Counted from the stretch's first letter, positions 1-9,630 are shown. The stretch is DNA of 64,000 nucleotides from Litorilituus lipolyticus (GCF_006439335.1 NZ_SAWY01000019.1:172411-236410); one strand, 5' to 3'. The notes: generated by a model not told the origin, from the letters alone. Numbers and translations: made by a program.

Positions 1-330
1 AGCACGGGCACCTACATGGTTGGCTAAACGCAAACCCATTCCATTCTTTTTTAAATGGCAATGCACTCATACAATTCTAGACAGGTGAACATATCACCTT
101 TAGCACGGGCACCTATATGGTTGGTTAAACGCAAACCCATTCCATTCTTTTTTAAATGGCAATGCACTCATACAATTCTAGACAGGCGAGCATATCGCTT
201 TTAGCATGAGCTCCTACATGGTTGGTTAAACGCAAACCCATTCCATTCCTTTTTAAATGGCAATGCACTCATACAATTCTAGACAGGCGAGCATATCGCT
301 TTTGGCACGGGCACTTATATGGTTGGTTAA
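1..330. repeat. 101-bp tandem repeat array, 3 full copies plus a partial fourth
   Basis: Copies begin at 1, 102, 203 and 304, a period of exactly 101 bp; the array may continue to the left of the window. The fourth copy stops after about 27 bases. The middle of the unit is almost invariant. Each unit can form two short hairpins: CCATT/AATGG around a T-rich loop, and a 6-bp stem at 83-99, 184-200 and 285-301. In copy 1 that second stem is AGGTGA/TCACCT, in copies 2 and 3 AGGCGA/TCGCTT, so one base pair has changed on both sides. A 101-bp period cannot keep one reading frame, which argues against a protein repeat. The function is unknown. Confidence 0.9.
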
Positions 331-385
331 TCATTAACTCTGAGAATACTTCGTCTTTGCTTCAGGCTTAAATGGCTAGTTAGAT

Positions 386-757
386 TTATAAACTATATTC
401 AAACGTATAAGCATGTGCACCGCCACTTTGTGTGATTGCTAATGTGCCAGTGATCCCTTCAAGTGCTCCGCTACCAGAGCCTTCAACAATCATAATGTTT
501 AACTCTTGAGAAGATGCTGACATTTGCCCGGTATGAAACAATGAAAAGCTACCCTGTTTGCCATTTACCTTACCTTCAAACTCTTCTATAGCCGCATAAA
601 CTGATGCACCTGCCTCTGTTCTTTTGCTTAGCATTTGTCCAATACCCACTCCCTCAAGACCGCCTGAGTATTGTTTATTAATCAACATTCTACCCGCTGG
701 GGACTGTTCATCTTGCTGCGGCTCAAGTGTAATTTCAAAACTTCCTGACAACTGCAT
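386..757 (-). CDS. DUF3224 family protein
   Basis: This 123-residue soluble protein resembles the DUF3224 family (small beta-rich proteins of unknown function): an N-terminal ligand-like strand segment, a central GSFSLFHTG stretch and a glycine-rich EGSGSGALEGITGTL segment near the C terminus. There is no signal peptide. The ATG is preceded by AAAAGGA at good spacing. Its 3' end faces the 101-bp repeat array, and an 18-bp dyad (787-804) sits about 30 bp upstream of its start. The family assignment is by recognition of the pattern, and no biochemical role is known to me. Confidence 0.8.
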   Translation of the reverse strand: MQLSGSFEITLEPQQDEQSPAGRMLINKQYSGGLEGVGIGQMLSKRTEAGASVYAAIEEFEGKVNGKQGSFSLFHTGQMSASSQELNIMIVEGSGSGALEGITGTLAITQSGGAHAYTFEYSL

Positions 758-786
758 AATATTTTCCTTTTAGCTTTATTTATTAC

Positions 787-804
787 ATTACTTATTTAAG
801 TAAT
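787..804. promoter_or_regulatory. Short dyad upstream of DUF3224 gene
   Basis: ATTACTT and AAGTAAT form 7-bp perfect arms separated by four bases, about 30 bp upstream of the DUF3224 start codon. The position would suit an operator, but short AT-rich dyads are common by chance here. The rest of the 758-1022 intergenic region shows nothing else apart from the rarD promoter. Confidence 0.25.
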
Positions 805-981
805 ATCCCATGTTTTTGTCACTTTAAAAACTATATAACTACTATTTCATGGCTAATAATAGCAAACAGTTTTCATGCACATAATTATGAATAGCTAAGA
901 TAACGTTACACTTTAGGTGAGTAGACTTTACAGTAATTGCTAAATTTCATTTATCCACAATACTTAGCTAACGTTTTCTCA

Positions 982-990
982 TGTTATAAT
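982..990 (+). promoter_or_regulatory. Extended -10 promoter candidate for rarD
   Basis: TGTTATAAT reads as an extended -10 element (TGn-TATAAT) about 32 bp upstream of the rarD ATG. No good -35 hexamer is visible 17 bp upstream, which is typical of extended -10 promoters. Confidence 0.45.
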
Positions 991-1022
991 GATTATCCAT
1001 TCACTTAAACACGAACTTCTGC

Positions 1023-1934
1023 ATGAATTCAGCGCAAAGCAAGCCCAACAATACAGAATCAAAATCTGGTATCTTTAATGCGTTAGGTGCTTACTTTCTC
1101 TGGGGCTTTGCCCCTATTTATTTTAAATTACTCACCGACATTGCTGCCGGTGAAATTTTAATGCATCGTGTCATTTGGTCGAGTGTTTTCTTATTGCTGA
1201 TGATTTTAGCCATGAAGAAATCATCAGCCTTGCTGACTGTATTAAAACAACCTAAAGTCATTGCAAATCTGACCTTGTCAGCAAGTTTCCTTGCCGTTAA
1301 TTGGTTTATTTTTATTTGGGCTGTCAATAATGATCACCTATTAGACGCCAGTCTTGGTTATTACATTAATCCGCTGTTTAACGTTGCCCTTGGCATGATT
1401 TTCTTTCATGAAAGATTAAGGAAAAACCAAGCCATTGCTGTCGGCTTAGCCACCCTTGGTGTTTTGATTCAAGTGATCACATTAGGTGAATTACCTGTGA
1501 TTTCATTGGCTCTTGCAGGCTCATTCGGTATTTACGGTTTATTGAGAAAAAAGCTGCATGTTGATTCGTTTATCGGTTTATTTATTGAATCATTACTCAT
1601 GCTGCCCATTGCGCTTATATATTGGTTTTTATTTGTCGAAAGTGAAACGGCTAACATGCTCGCCAATGAAACTAGCCTCAATATCACCTTGATCATGGCG
1701 GGGATTGTTACCACGGCTCCGCTTTTATGTTTCACTGCCGCAGCTAAACGATTAACCCTGTCTACCTTAGGTTTTTTCCAGTATTTAGGGCCAAGTATCA
1801 TGTTCTTATTAGCCACTTTTTATTATCAGGAAACGATGAAATTAGCTGAATTGGTCACTTTTATTTTTATTTGGGCAGCTTTAGTAATATACAGTTTAGA
1901 TTCTTTAAAGCATAAAAAAGCGAAGAAAGCTTAG
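1023..1934 (+). CDS. rarD: RarD, EamA/DMT-family inner membrane transporter
   Basis: The 303-residue protein is built almost wholly of hydrophobic segments, about ten, as in drug/metabolite transporters with two EamA repeats. The N-terminal GAYFLWGFAPIYFKLL segment and the LGYYINPLFNVALG segment are typical of the RarD subgroup, named for chloramphenicol sensitivity in E. coli. Its natural substrate is not established. Length matches the family (about 300). It is a single gene: an extended -10 lies upstream and a hairpin terminator overlaps its stop codon. Confidence 0.9.
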   Translation: MNSAQSKPNNTESKSGIFNALGAYFLWGFAPIYFKLLTDIAAGEILMHRVIWSSVFLLLMILAMKKSSALLTVLKQPKVIANLTLSASFLAVNWFIFIWAVNNDHLLDASLGYYINPLFNVALGMIFFHERLRKNQAIAVGLATLGVLIQVITLGELPVISLALAGSFGIYGLLRKKLHVDSFIGLFIESLLMLPIALIYWFLFVESETANMLANETSLNITLIMAGIVTTAPLLCFTAAAKRLTLSTLGFFQYLGPSIMFLLATFYYQETMKLAELVTFIFIWAALVIYSLDSLKHKKAKKA

Positions 1935-1950
1935 CCTTCTTCGCTTTTTT
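1914..1950 (+). terminator. Intrinsic terminator overlapping the rarD stop
   Basis: GCGAAGAA (1920-1927) pairs with TTCTTCGC (1937-1944), extended by an A-run and a T-run on the two sides. The left arm lies in the last rarD codons and the stop codon is in the loop. With runs on both sides it can also serve the converging minus-strand gene at 1983. Confidence 0.85.
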
Positions 1951-1982
1951 GATTTGTCAGAGGTTATCCGTGAGGGTTGTAA

Positions 1983-3239
1983 TTAGTGCTCTTCCGCGCC
2001 AAATACAACCACTTGATTTCGGCCATTTTCTTTCGCTGAATACAAAGCACTATCCGCTTCACTCATCTGTTTAGATAATGGCTCATGGCTACTAAATACT
2101 ACACCTAAACTGATACTTGTAGATAAATGATGTTCACCCACAGGGATCGTCGCTATGGCAATTTCCCGTCTGAAGTCATCTAATTTATTGTAAAGGTTAT
2201 CTGTATCAATGCCATGCATCAAAATGGCAAATTCTTCACCACCTAACCTAGCCGTTAAACCTGAGCCAAAATGCTTACGCATATAAAGTGCTAGTACTTT
2301 TAATACTTGATCACCACAGTCATGACCATATTGATCATTAATACGCTTAAAGTGGTCAATATCAATCATAGCCAAACAATAAGGCACCTGCTTTTTAATG
2401 TAACCTTGTATTCTTTGTTCTGCACTTCTAAAAAAGGCTCGCCTGTTTGCTAAATCAGTTAAATAATCGGTATTCGCTGCATGTTGAATTTTGGCGATAT
2501 TATTCAAGCTTTCAATATTTTGCGTAATTCGACAGTAAAACTCTTCTGGGCAGAACGGTTTACGTAAGAAGTCATCAGCACCATTTTTGATAAAACGTGC
2601 AGAATGAATACCATTAGATGCGCCTGAAATACCGATAACCGCAAGCTGCTCTCTAGAATAGATTTTTCGAATCTCATTAGTCAGTTCAATACCATCCATT
2701 TCAGGCATTTCGAGATCAGTAATAACCATTTTAATATTCTTTTGCTGCTTGAGCTTTTCTAATGCTTGCACACCATTATTAGCGGTAAACACAGTAAAGT
2801 TTCTTCGCTTTAATAGCTCAACAACATGATTACGTGCAGAGGACGAGTCATCTACCACAAGAATCGCGTTGTCTTTATTGGTAATTTGCCAGCTTAAAAT
2901 ACGCTTCAAATAAAGAAAGGCTTGGCTATTTTCTTTAGGAATATAATCAATGACAGGTTGTGCTAAAATTTTCTGTCGTGTTTCATCATCCATCTTACCC
3001 GTAATAACCACGCCTGGAATACCATGAGATAACACACAAGCAATGGCTTCACCATCAAGAGCGTCAGGTAATGCAAAATCAATTGTGGCAGCAAAAAAGT
3101 CATTATCGGTTGATAAAAGGTTTTCGACCTCTGCCAAACTGGTGGTTATAACAACTTCATACTTTAACGATTGTGCTATTTGCTTAATAACCGTTGCTAT
3201 GGGTTTACTGTCTTCAACCACCAATAATCGTTTTGTCAT
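1983..3239 (-). CDS. Double-receiver response regulator with GGDEF diguanylate cyclase output
   Basis: This 418-residue cytoplasmic protein has two receiver domains (about 1-115, acceptor Asp54; and 124-245, acceptor Asp175 in TDLEMPEMDG), then a GGDEF domain (about 255-415) with GGEEF at 333-337. It should make cyclic di-GMP from two GTP when phosphorylated, a PleD-like layout. Unlike PleD, the RxxD product-inhibition site five residues before GGEEF is absent (FGSG there). No histidine kinase is adjacent. It lies 28 bp downstream of uvrD and may be transcribed with it. Confidence 0.88.
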   Translation of the reverse strand: MTKRLLVVEDSKPIATVIKQIAQSLKYEVVITTSLAEVENLLSTDNDFFAATIDFALPDALDGEAIACVLSHGIPGVVITGKMDDETRQKILAQPVIDYIPKENSQAFLYLKRILSWQITNKDNAILVVDDSSSARNHVVELLKRRNFTVFTANNGVQALEKLKQQKNIKMVITDLEMPEMDGIELTNEIRKIYSREQLAVIGISGASNGIHSARFIKNGADDFLRKPFCPEEFYCRITQNIESLNNIAKIQHAANTDYLTDLANRRAFFRSAEQRIQGYIKKQVPYCLAMIDIDHFKRINDQYGHDCGDQVLKVLALYMRKHFGSGLTARLGGEEFAILMHGIDTDNLYNKLDDFRREIAIATIPVGEHHLSTSISLGVVFSSHEPLSKQMSEADSALYSAKENGRNQVVVFGAEEH

Positions 3240-3267
3240 ACCTTCACCTTTTATCTAATAAAACCTG

Positions 3268-5442
3268 CTATATTGCCGTTAGGTTCGCATATTCAACTAC
3301 TAACCACTTAGTGCCAACATCAGCAAAATTCACTTGAATTCTACTCTGTGCTCCCGAGCCTTCATAATTAAGTACCACCCCTTCGCCAAACTTAGCATGA
3401 ACAACGCCTTGACCCAAGCTAAAACCAGTATTTTCAAAGGTTTCCATTGTAATCGTTGAAGAAAACCGACCCTTATTTGCAGGTCGAGAAACTTGATTCT
3501 GCATACGTATTTCTTCAATGCAATCTTCAGGTAGCTCTCTGAGGAATCGACTCGCTTTATGAAACTTTTCTTGCCCATACAAGCGCCGACTTTCTGCATG
3601 GCATAAGTATAGCTTATGCATCGCTCTTGTCATGCCCACATAACAAAGTCGTCGTTCCTCTTCTAAACGCCCTATTTCTTCAACTGACTGCTGCGAAGGG
3701 AACATGCCTTCTTCAAGACCAGCAATAAAGACTAAAGGAAACTCTAATCCTTTAGCAGAGTGCATGGTCATGAGTTGCACTGCTGGTTCATAATCATCAG
3801 CTTGTGATTCGCCCGACTCTAATGCCGCATGGGTTAAAAATGCTGTCAGGGGCGTTTGCTCTTCTTCTAACTCAGGATCACTTTCAAAGGTTTGGCAGGC
3901 TGTGACTAATTCATTTAAGTTTTCAATACGTTGCGCTGCTCTTTCACCTTTTTCAGCTTGGTACATCGCTTTTAATCCGCTGTGCTGAATAATAAAGTTC
4001 GCTTGTTGATCTAAGTCTAAATTGCTTGAGTCATCTTCAAGTTGCTCAATTAATTCGATAAAGGCTTTAATGGTTTTTGCGCTGCGTCCTTTTAGTAAGT
4101 TCTCTTGCAGCATATGCTGACACGCTTGCCATAAAGTAATTTCTGAACCGCGAGCGGCATCTCTCACTAACGCGATGGTTTGATTGCCAATGCCACGTGT
4201 TGGTGTATTAATAATCCTTTCAAATGCAGCATCATCATCTCGATTGTTAATTAAGCGCATGTACGCCAGCGCATCTTTAATTTCTTGACGCTCGAAGAAT
4301 CGTTGTCCGCCATAGATTCTATATGGCAACTGGCCTTGCAGTAAGGCTTCCTCGAGTAAGCGCGATTGGGCATTAGATCGATATAAAATCGCCACTTCAT
4401 CTAAACTTTTTCCGTCTTCACGCCACTGTTTAATTCTACCGCTGATAAATCTCGCTTCATCTATTTCATTAAAAGCCGTGTAAATGGCAATTTTTTCGCC
4501 AGCATCATCATTAGTCCAAAGCTCTTTACCCATACGATTATTATTGTTGCTAATGAGTTGGTTGGCAGCATTGAGGATATTGCCCGTTGAACGATAGTTC
4601 TGCTCTAAGCGAATGGTTTGGGCATCTTGATATTCTGTTAAAAAACGCTCTATATTTTCAATTTTTGCGCCACGCCAGCCATAAATTGATTGATCATCAT
4701 CACCAACAATCATCACTTTACTGCGCGCCTTACCTAGCATGGTTAACCAAGCATATTGAATGGCATTGGTATCTTGAAATTCATCGACCAATATTTGACT
4801 AAAGCGCTGCTGATAATGTGATAGCAATTCAGGATTATTTAGCCACAGCTCATGGGCACGTAATAACAACTCAGCAAAATCGACTAGCCCTGCGCGATCA
4901 CAGGTTTCTTGATAAGCTTTATATACTTTGACAAAAACCGCTTCACTTGGGTCAAATTGTGCATCAATGTGCTGTGGTCTTAGCCCTTCATCTTTTTTGC
5001 CATTGATGTACCAAACAAATTGTTTTGGTGGCCATTTTTTCTCATCCAACTCCAGTGAACGCACAATTCTTTTCACCAAACGCACTTGATCGTCACTATC
5101 AAGCACCTGAAAGCTTTGCGGCAAATTAGCCTCTTGAAAATGCATGCGCAGTAGTCGATGAGCTAAGCCATGGAAAGTACCAATCCACATGCCATGAGTA
5201 TTACCATCAACCGTTTGCTCTACACGAGCACGCATTTCAGCGGCCGCTTTATTGGTAAAAGTTACCGCTAAAATACTATGGGGAGAAACCTGTTCAACTT
5301 TCATTAGCCATGCAATACGTTGTACCAAAACACGTGTTTTACCTGAGCCAGCACCCGCAAGTACCAACATATTTTGTTTAGGTGCAGCAACCGCTTCACG
5401 TTGTTTATCATTCAAAGAATTAAGTAGTTCAGAGACATCCAT
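3268..5442 (-). CDS. uvrD: DNA helicase II UvrD
   Basis: At 724 residues this matches UvrD (E. coli 720). It is a superfamily 1A 3'-5' helicase of nucleotide excision and mismatch repair. Visible motifs: Walker A AGAGSGKT near residue 30, the VDEFQDTN Walker B/motif II, GDDDQSIYGWRG motif III, and the LMTMHSAKGLEF and VGMTRAMHKLYL motifs V-VI. The C-terminal tail has the VHAKFGEGVVL segment of the UvrD C-terminal region. It stands downstream of yigB as in E. coli, though with a 194-bp gap and thus perhaps its own promoter. Confidence 0.97.
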   Translation of the reverse strand: MDVSELLNSLNDKQREAVAAPKQNMLVLAGAGSGKTRVLVQRIAWLMKVEQVSPHSILAVTFTNKAAAEMRARVEQTVDGNTHGMWIGTFHGLAHRLLRMHFQEANLPQSFQVLDSDDQVRLVKRIVRSLELDEKKWPPKQFVWYINGKKDEGLRPQHIDAQFDPSEAVFVKVYKAYQETCDRAGLVDFAELLLRAHELWLNNPELLSHYQQRFSQILVDEFQDTNAIQYAWLTMLGKARSKVMIVGDDDQSIYGWRGAKIENIERFLTEYQDAQTIRLEQNYRSTGNILNAANQLISNNNNRMGKELWTNDDAGEKIAIYTAFNEIDEARFISGRIKQWREDGKSLDEVAILYRSNAQSRLLEEALLQGQLPYRIYGGQRFFERQEIKDALAYMRLINNRDDDAAFERIINTPTRGIGNQTIALVRDAARGSEITLWQACQHMLQENLLKGRSAKTIKAFIELIEQLEDDSSNLDLDQQANFIIQHSGLKAMYQAEKGERAAQRIENLNELVTACQTFESDPELEEEQTPLTAFLTHAALESGESQADDYEPAVQLMTMHSAKGLEFPLVFIAGLEEGMFPSQQSVEEIGRLEEERRLCYVGMTRAMHKLYLCHAESRRLYGQEKFHKASRFLRELPEDCIEEIRMQNQVSRPANKGRFSSTITMETFENTGFSLGQGVVHAKFGEGVVLNYEGSGAQSRIQVNFADVGTKWLVVEYANLTAI

Positions 5443-5636
5443 AGGAGGTAAGCCTTAATCGGTAGCTTAAATAGGGTAATGAAAAAGCGATGGCTTACCC
5501 ATATAACCGGGAGCATCACTCAAAAATAATACTAACTATGTGCAAAAAGTAGTATTCACTTGTTGATTGCCCATAGTACAAGGCTGTTATTATATACAGT
5601 AGATTATGTTCTGTAAATCAGCGTAAAAATTTGCAA

Positions 5637-6380
5637 CTAGAGCAAACGTAATAGCTCATTAACTTCGTTCAATTCAATATGAGGTAGAACTTTTATGGCT
5701 TTACCTACACCATATTTAGGTAACCAAGCGGTTTGACAGCCCGCATTTATTGCCCCAAAAATATCAGCGTTACCACAATCACCCACATGCAACAATTCTT
5801 CAGGCTTAATATGTAATTGTTCGCAGGCAACATGAAACATATCATGGCGAGGCTTTTGTTTAAAAAGGCTACCTTGAGCAAGGGTTGATGTATGATTAAC
5901 TTGAAAGCCCGCATGATATATAGCAGAAAAATAAGGTGCAATACCTATTGCATTAGCGTCCACATTGCCATTAGTTATCGCTACTATAGGTAACTGCTCA
6001 CTTAACTTTGCTAACAAGTGATGACTTACCTCAGGCACAGTAAAGTCACTGCGTAAACTAATGAAGTAATCCAATGCTGCTTGTGCTTCTGTGCAGGCAA
6101 CAACTTCGCTGTAGTTTAACGACAGTAAGCCTAATCGATAGCATTCAAAACGCACCGCCACCACATCATGAGCTAAATCACCATGCTGCTGAATAGCTTG
6201 TTGGCGAAATGGCCACCAAAATTTCACATCAAAAACCTGAGCTTGCTTTGGCATTAACTGTGCAAAATATTGCACCATCTTTATATCAATGGCAGCCATA
6301 ATTGGGCCATTGCTATATAAGGTATCATCTAAATCAAAGCTAATGGCCTTAAACGGCTTCAAGCGTCGATGAAACTTCAC
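5637..6380 (-). CDS. yigB: HAD-superfamily phosphatase, YigB-like
   Basis: The 247-residue protein carries HAD motif I (FDLDDTLYSNGP, nucleophile Asp near residue 16), motif II (AITNGN) and motif IV (VGDCGNADIFGAINAG). In E. coli, YigB dephosphorylates 5-amino-6-(5-phospho-D-ribitylamino)uracil in riboflavin synthesis and also FMN. The position next to the DUF484 gene and uvrD supports YigB. It begins only 14 bp after the DUF484 stop, with xerC, usually in between, absent. Confidence 0.88.
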   Translation of the reverse strand: MKFHRRLKPFKAISFDLDDTLYSNGPIMAAIDIKMVQYFAQLMPKQAQVFDVKFWWPFRQQAIQQHGDLAHDVVAVRFECYRLGLLSLNYSEVVACTEAQAALDYFISLRSDFTVPEVSHHLLAKLSEQLPIVAITNGNVDANAIGIAPYFSAIYHAGFQVNHTSTLAQGSLFKQKPRHDMFHVACEQLHIKPEELLHVGDCGNADIFGAINAGCQTAWLPKYGVGKAIKVLPHIELNEVNELLRLL

Positions 6381-6394
6381 TGACGTGGTTCCTT

Positions 6395-7120
6395 TTACTT
6401 AACCTTTAACTGTTGGCTAATTAATTTTGCAGTTAAGCGTTTGAATTGACTTAATAATAAAGTATCCATACGAGGATCAAAATGGTGAGCATCTTGACTG
6501 CTGATTGCAAGAAAACCAAGTTCAACGTCATCATGCTCCAACTTAACTAGCACCACTGAACCTGAACATTGCTGAGCAAAGATCAATTCTTGCTCTGTGC
6601 CTTGTAATCGACCGAAATAATAGTCTTCATTTGATAATCGATTTTGCATTACTCCAGCACAGTCATTTTCTGAAATACTTTTATGGGAGCTTACCGCTTC
6701 GTTAAGTAAATCCGGCTTTAACCAAACCTTAAATGCCGATAAAGATAGCAATTCTGTTGTTGTTTGGTGCAAACAATCTAGCAATTCTTGCGCCGATTGA
6801 CAGTCAATTAACCTAAGGTATAAATCGCTATATAAGGTGAATAATTCTTCATTATGATTTGCAACAGAAATTAACTGGGTTATTTCATCTTCAAGTGATT
6901 GCACTTTTAAGCGCAGTTGCTGTTGTTGACGCTCAACCAACGATACAGTGCCTCGTTGCTTATCGGCAAGTCGTAAGTTAGCGACTAACGCTTCATTACG
7001 CTGAAAAAACTCTGGATTATCTTGGAGAAATGTCACGATAACTTCGTCTTCCAAAGGAATTTCATCACGGTTGATGCTTTCTTGAATTTCATTCATTTTA
7101 TTGGGGTCTTTTTTATTCAT
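6395..7120 (-). CDS. DUF484 family protein (YigA-like)
   Basis: This 241-residue cytoplasmic protein has the DUF484 N terminus (FLQDNPEFFQRNEALVANLRLADKQRGTVSLVERQQQQLR), a coiled-coil linker and a GAF-like C-terminal half. Genes of this family sit between dapF and xerC in many gammaproteobacteria, and the role is unproven. Its ATG overlaps the dapF stop by one base (TAATG), so translational coupling is likely. Confidence 0.9.
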   Translation of the reverse strand: MNKKDPNKMNEIQESINRDEIPLEDEVIVTFLQDNPEFFQRNEALVANLRLADKQRGTVSLVERQQQQLRLKVQSLEDEITQLISVANHNEELFTLYSDLYLRLIDCQSAQELLDCLHQTTTELLSLSAFKVWLKPDLLNEAVSSHKSISENDCAGVMQNRLSNEDYYFGRLQGTEQELIFAQQCSGSVVLVKLEHDDVELGFLAISSQDAHHFDPRMDTLLLSQFKRLTAKLISQQLKVK

Positions 7121-7950
7121 TAAATTGATAACTGGCCATCAAATACGTGTACGGCAGGTCCTGACATTTTTACTGGGTGTCCAGGCCCCTTCCAAAAGAT
7201 TCTTAATTTTCCACCGGGTAACTCAACGGTGACTTGTCTTGCTAATTTTTTTTGCATTTGCCCAATAACAACAGCGGCACAAGCACCACTTCCACATGCT
7301 AACGTTTCGGCAGCTCCACGTTCATAAACGCGCAGTTTTATTTGATTATCAGCAACCACTTCCATAAAGCCAACATTGGCTTGCTTTGGAAAGCGTTCGT
7401 GCTCAGATAATTCTTTCCCCAACACATCAACATCAGCCGTAGCAACATCATCTACAGTTACCACGCAATGAGGATTGCCCATTGAAACAACGCCACATAA
7501 CACCGTTTCAGATTCACTACGTAGAATATAAGTACCTTCTGTTTTTTGTGCGGTAAAAGGAATTTTACTTGGTTCGAACTGAGGTACGGGCATATTAACC
7601 GACACATTACCGTCTCGCTCAATAAATAAGGTCATTTTTCCAGTGCTGGTTGATACCTTAATTTTATTTTTTGTACATAAACCTTTCATGCGTACAAAAC
7701 GAGCAAAACAACGTGCGCCATTACCACACTGACCTACCTCACTACCGTCAGCATTATAAATACGATAATGAAAATCCAAATCCGGATCGTATGGCGGTTC
7801 AACAACCAATAATTGATCAAAACCTACACCAAAATTTCGGTTTGCTAATTGCGCTATTTGCTCATTTGATAAATAAACATTTTGGGTAACATTATCTAAT
7901 ACTAAAAAGTCATTACCTAAACCGTGCATTTTGGAAAAGTTTACTAACAT
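7120..7950 (-). CDS. dapF: Diaminopimelate epimerase
   Basis: This converts LL- to meso-diaminopimelate for lysine and peptidoglycan synthesis in the cytoplasm, without a cofactor. The two catalytic cysteines are seen in [13 protein letters not shown] (near residue 75) and [12 protein letters not shown] (near residue 219). The 276-residue length is standard. The ATG directly follows the lptM stop codon, and the DUF484 gene overlaps the end by one base. Confidence 0.98.
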   Translation of the reverse strand: MLVNFSKMHGLGNDFLVLDNVTQNVYLSNEQIAQLANRNFGVGFDQLLVVEPPYDPDLDFHYRIYNADGSEVGQCGNGARCFARFVRMKGLCTKNKIKVSTSTGKMTLFIERDGNVSVNMPVPQFEPSKIPFTAQKTEGTYILRSESETVLCGVVSMGNPHCVVTVDDVATADVDVLGKELSEHERFPKQANVGFMEVVADNQIKLRVYERGAAETLACGSGACAAVVIGQMQKKLARQVTVELPGGKLRIFWKGPGHPVKMSGPAVHVFDGQLSI

Positions 7951-8157
7951 TTAATTTGTTGTCTCATTTGGTGAGTTACTTTGGCTGCCCTTTTCTTTAT
8001 CAGGCTGTGCTTTTTCCGTTTGTTCAACTTCAGGCTTAGCGGGCTCTTGTGTTTGATACAAGTCACCTTTAACACCACAAGCCGACATAACCACCGCAGT
8101 GATTAAGCACAGTATTATTTGAGCAATTGAGGTAGAACCGTGTCGAGTTAGTTGCAT
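7951..8157 (-). CDS. lptM: LptM (YifL) small lipoprotein
   Basis: The 68-residue lipoprotein precursor has a hydrophobic segment ending in the lipobox VMSAC and the mature start CGVKGDLY, the hallmark of the YifL/LptM family. In E. coli LptM assists disulfide maturation of the LPS translocon LptD/E at the outer membrane. The rest is a hydrophilic Pro/Glu/Lys tail. It heads the lptM-dapF-DUF484-yigB run and is divergent from cyaY, as is usual. Confidence 0.9.
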   Translation of the reverse strand: MQLTRHGSTSIAQIILCLITAVVMSACGVKGDLYQTQEPAKPEVEQTEKAQPDKEKGSQSNSPNETTN

Positions 8158-8335
8158 AATTACAGTTTTTGCTATGAAAGTCGTTCAAATCAAGCTTTTT
8201 AACTTAACTTAACCACTTAGAGTCTATATTTATTTTGTCTGATTGCTATTATACTCACATCTACCTAGCCAAGTGAATTACTTAGAAGATATTATCTGCT
8301 CAACTAATCGTAGAGCACATGACAAAGGATAGAGA

Positions 8336-8656
8336 ATGAACGATAGCCAATACAACTTAATCGCAGATGAGCTACTACTTGCCGTTGAAGAAGCGATTGA
8401 AGACTGTGGTGTCGATATAGATTATGAAGGAGTTGGCGGTTTACTCACGCTGACCTTTAAAAACGCCAGCAAAATAATTATTAATAAACAAGCACCATTG
8501 CATGAGATATGGGTCGCCACTAAATTTAATGGTCACCACTTTATTTATGAAAATGAGACTTGGCATGATAAGCGTGCTGGCGATGAATTTTGGCAGTTTT
8601 TATCACAAGCCGTTAGCCAGCAAGCTGATACTGAGATAAAACTTAGCGCCGAATAA
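8336..8656 (+). CDS. cyaY: Frataxin homologue CyaY
   Basis: This 106-residue protein is of full frataxin length and regulates iron-sulfur cluster assembly by binding iron and the cysteine desulfurase IscS. An acidic first helix (ADELLLAVEEAIEDCGVDIDYE) supplies the metal-binding ridge, and the beta-sheet carries PLHEIWVATKFNGHHF. It is divergent from lptM-dapF as in E. coli. It ends 26 bp before hemC and may be cotranscribed with the heme genes. Confidence 0.95.
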   Translation: MNDSQYNLIADELLLAVEEAIEDCGVDIDYEGVGGLLTLTFKNASKIIINKQAPLHEIWVATKFNGHHFIYENETWHDKRAGDEFWQFLSQAVSQQADTEIKLSAE

Positions 8657-8682
8657 CCATTATTTAGAAATTGGATACGTAA

Positions 8683-9630
8683 ATGAACAATAAAACTGTA
8701 CGCATTGCGACGCGTAAAAGTGCATTAGCCTTATGGCAAGCTGAATATGTAAAAGCCCAACTTGAGCACTTTCACGCTGATATCAACGTTGAACTAGTCC
8801 CAATGACAACTAAAGGCGATATCATTTTAGATACCCCGTTGGCAAAAGTTGGCGGTAAAGGCTTATTTGTGAAAGAGCTTGAAGTTGCCATGTTAGAGAA
8901 TCGCGCCGACATCGCAGTGCATTCAATGAAAGACGTACCCGTAGATTTTCCTGAAGGTCTTGGCTTAGAAGTTATTTGCCCTCGTGAAGATCCACGTGAT
9001 GCCTTTGTTTCAAATACTTATAAAGCACTTGCTGACTTACCTGAAGGTGCCATTGTAGGTACTTCAAGTTTACGTCGCCAATGCCAATTAAAAGCAAAAC
9101 GCCCTGATCTTGATATTCGTGACTTGCGCGGCAATGTCAATACACGTTTAAGAAAATTAGATGATGGTGAATATGATGCCATTATTCTCGCCTCAGCTGG
9201 CCTTATTCGATTAAAAATGAGTGATCGTATTGCTCAATTTATCGAGCCAGAAGAGATGCTTCCAGCCAATGGCCAAGGTGCTGTAGGTATTGAATGCCGT
9301 ACTGACGATGAAAATATTAAAGCTTTATTAGCGCCATTAGAATGTAAAACCACACGCGTGCGTGTTTTAGCAGAGCGAGCCATGAATAAGGCCCTTGAAG
9401 GCGGTTGCCAAGTACCTATTGGTAGTTATGGTGTTATTTCTGAAGATGGTAAAGACGTATACCTTAGAGGTTTAGTCGGTGCTGTTGATGGCAGCGAAAT
9501 GATTGAAAGTGAAATCACAGGCCCTATAGAGCAAGGTGAAGCCCTTGGTGATGCATTAGCACAAGAATTATTAAGCCGTGGCGCTGATAAAATCTTAAAG
9601 CAAGTGTATAGTGACTCTGCTAACGACTAA
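8683..9630 (+). CDS. hemC: Hydroxymethylbilane synthase (porphobilinogen deaminase)
   Basis: HemC joins four porphobilinogens into hydroxymethylbilane in tetrapyrrole synthesis. The dipyrromethane cofactor cysteine is seen in [10 protein letters not shown]. The conserved [12 protein letters not shown] and HSMKDVP segments are present. At 315 residues it is normal. It heads hemC-hemD-hemX-hemY; hemD begins 11 bp after its stop. Confidence 0.98.
   Translation: MNNKTVRIATRKSALALWQAEYVKAQLEHFHADINVELVPMTTKGDIILDTPLAKVGGKGLFVKELEVAMLENRADIAVHSMKDVPVDFPEGLGLEVICPREDPRDAFVSNTYKALADLPEGAIVGTSSLRRQCQLKAKRPDLDIRDLRGNVNTRLRKLDDGEYDAIILASAGLIRLKMSDRIAQFIEPEEMLPANGQGAVGIECRTDDENIKALLAPLECKTTRVRVLAERAMNKALEGGCQVPIGSYGVISEDGKDVYLRGLVGAVDGSEMIESEITGPIEQGEALGDALAQELLSRGADKILKQVYSDSAND

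Noticed and set aside
1..330. CRISPR array or integron attC sites
   Set aside because: The units are contiguous 101-bp repeats without unique spacers, there is no cas gene, and the GTT/AAC core boxes and integrase expected of attC arrays are not seen.
1118..1816. Minus-strand open frames inside rarD
   Set aside because: They lie antisense to a well-supported membrane protein gene and show no motif of their own.
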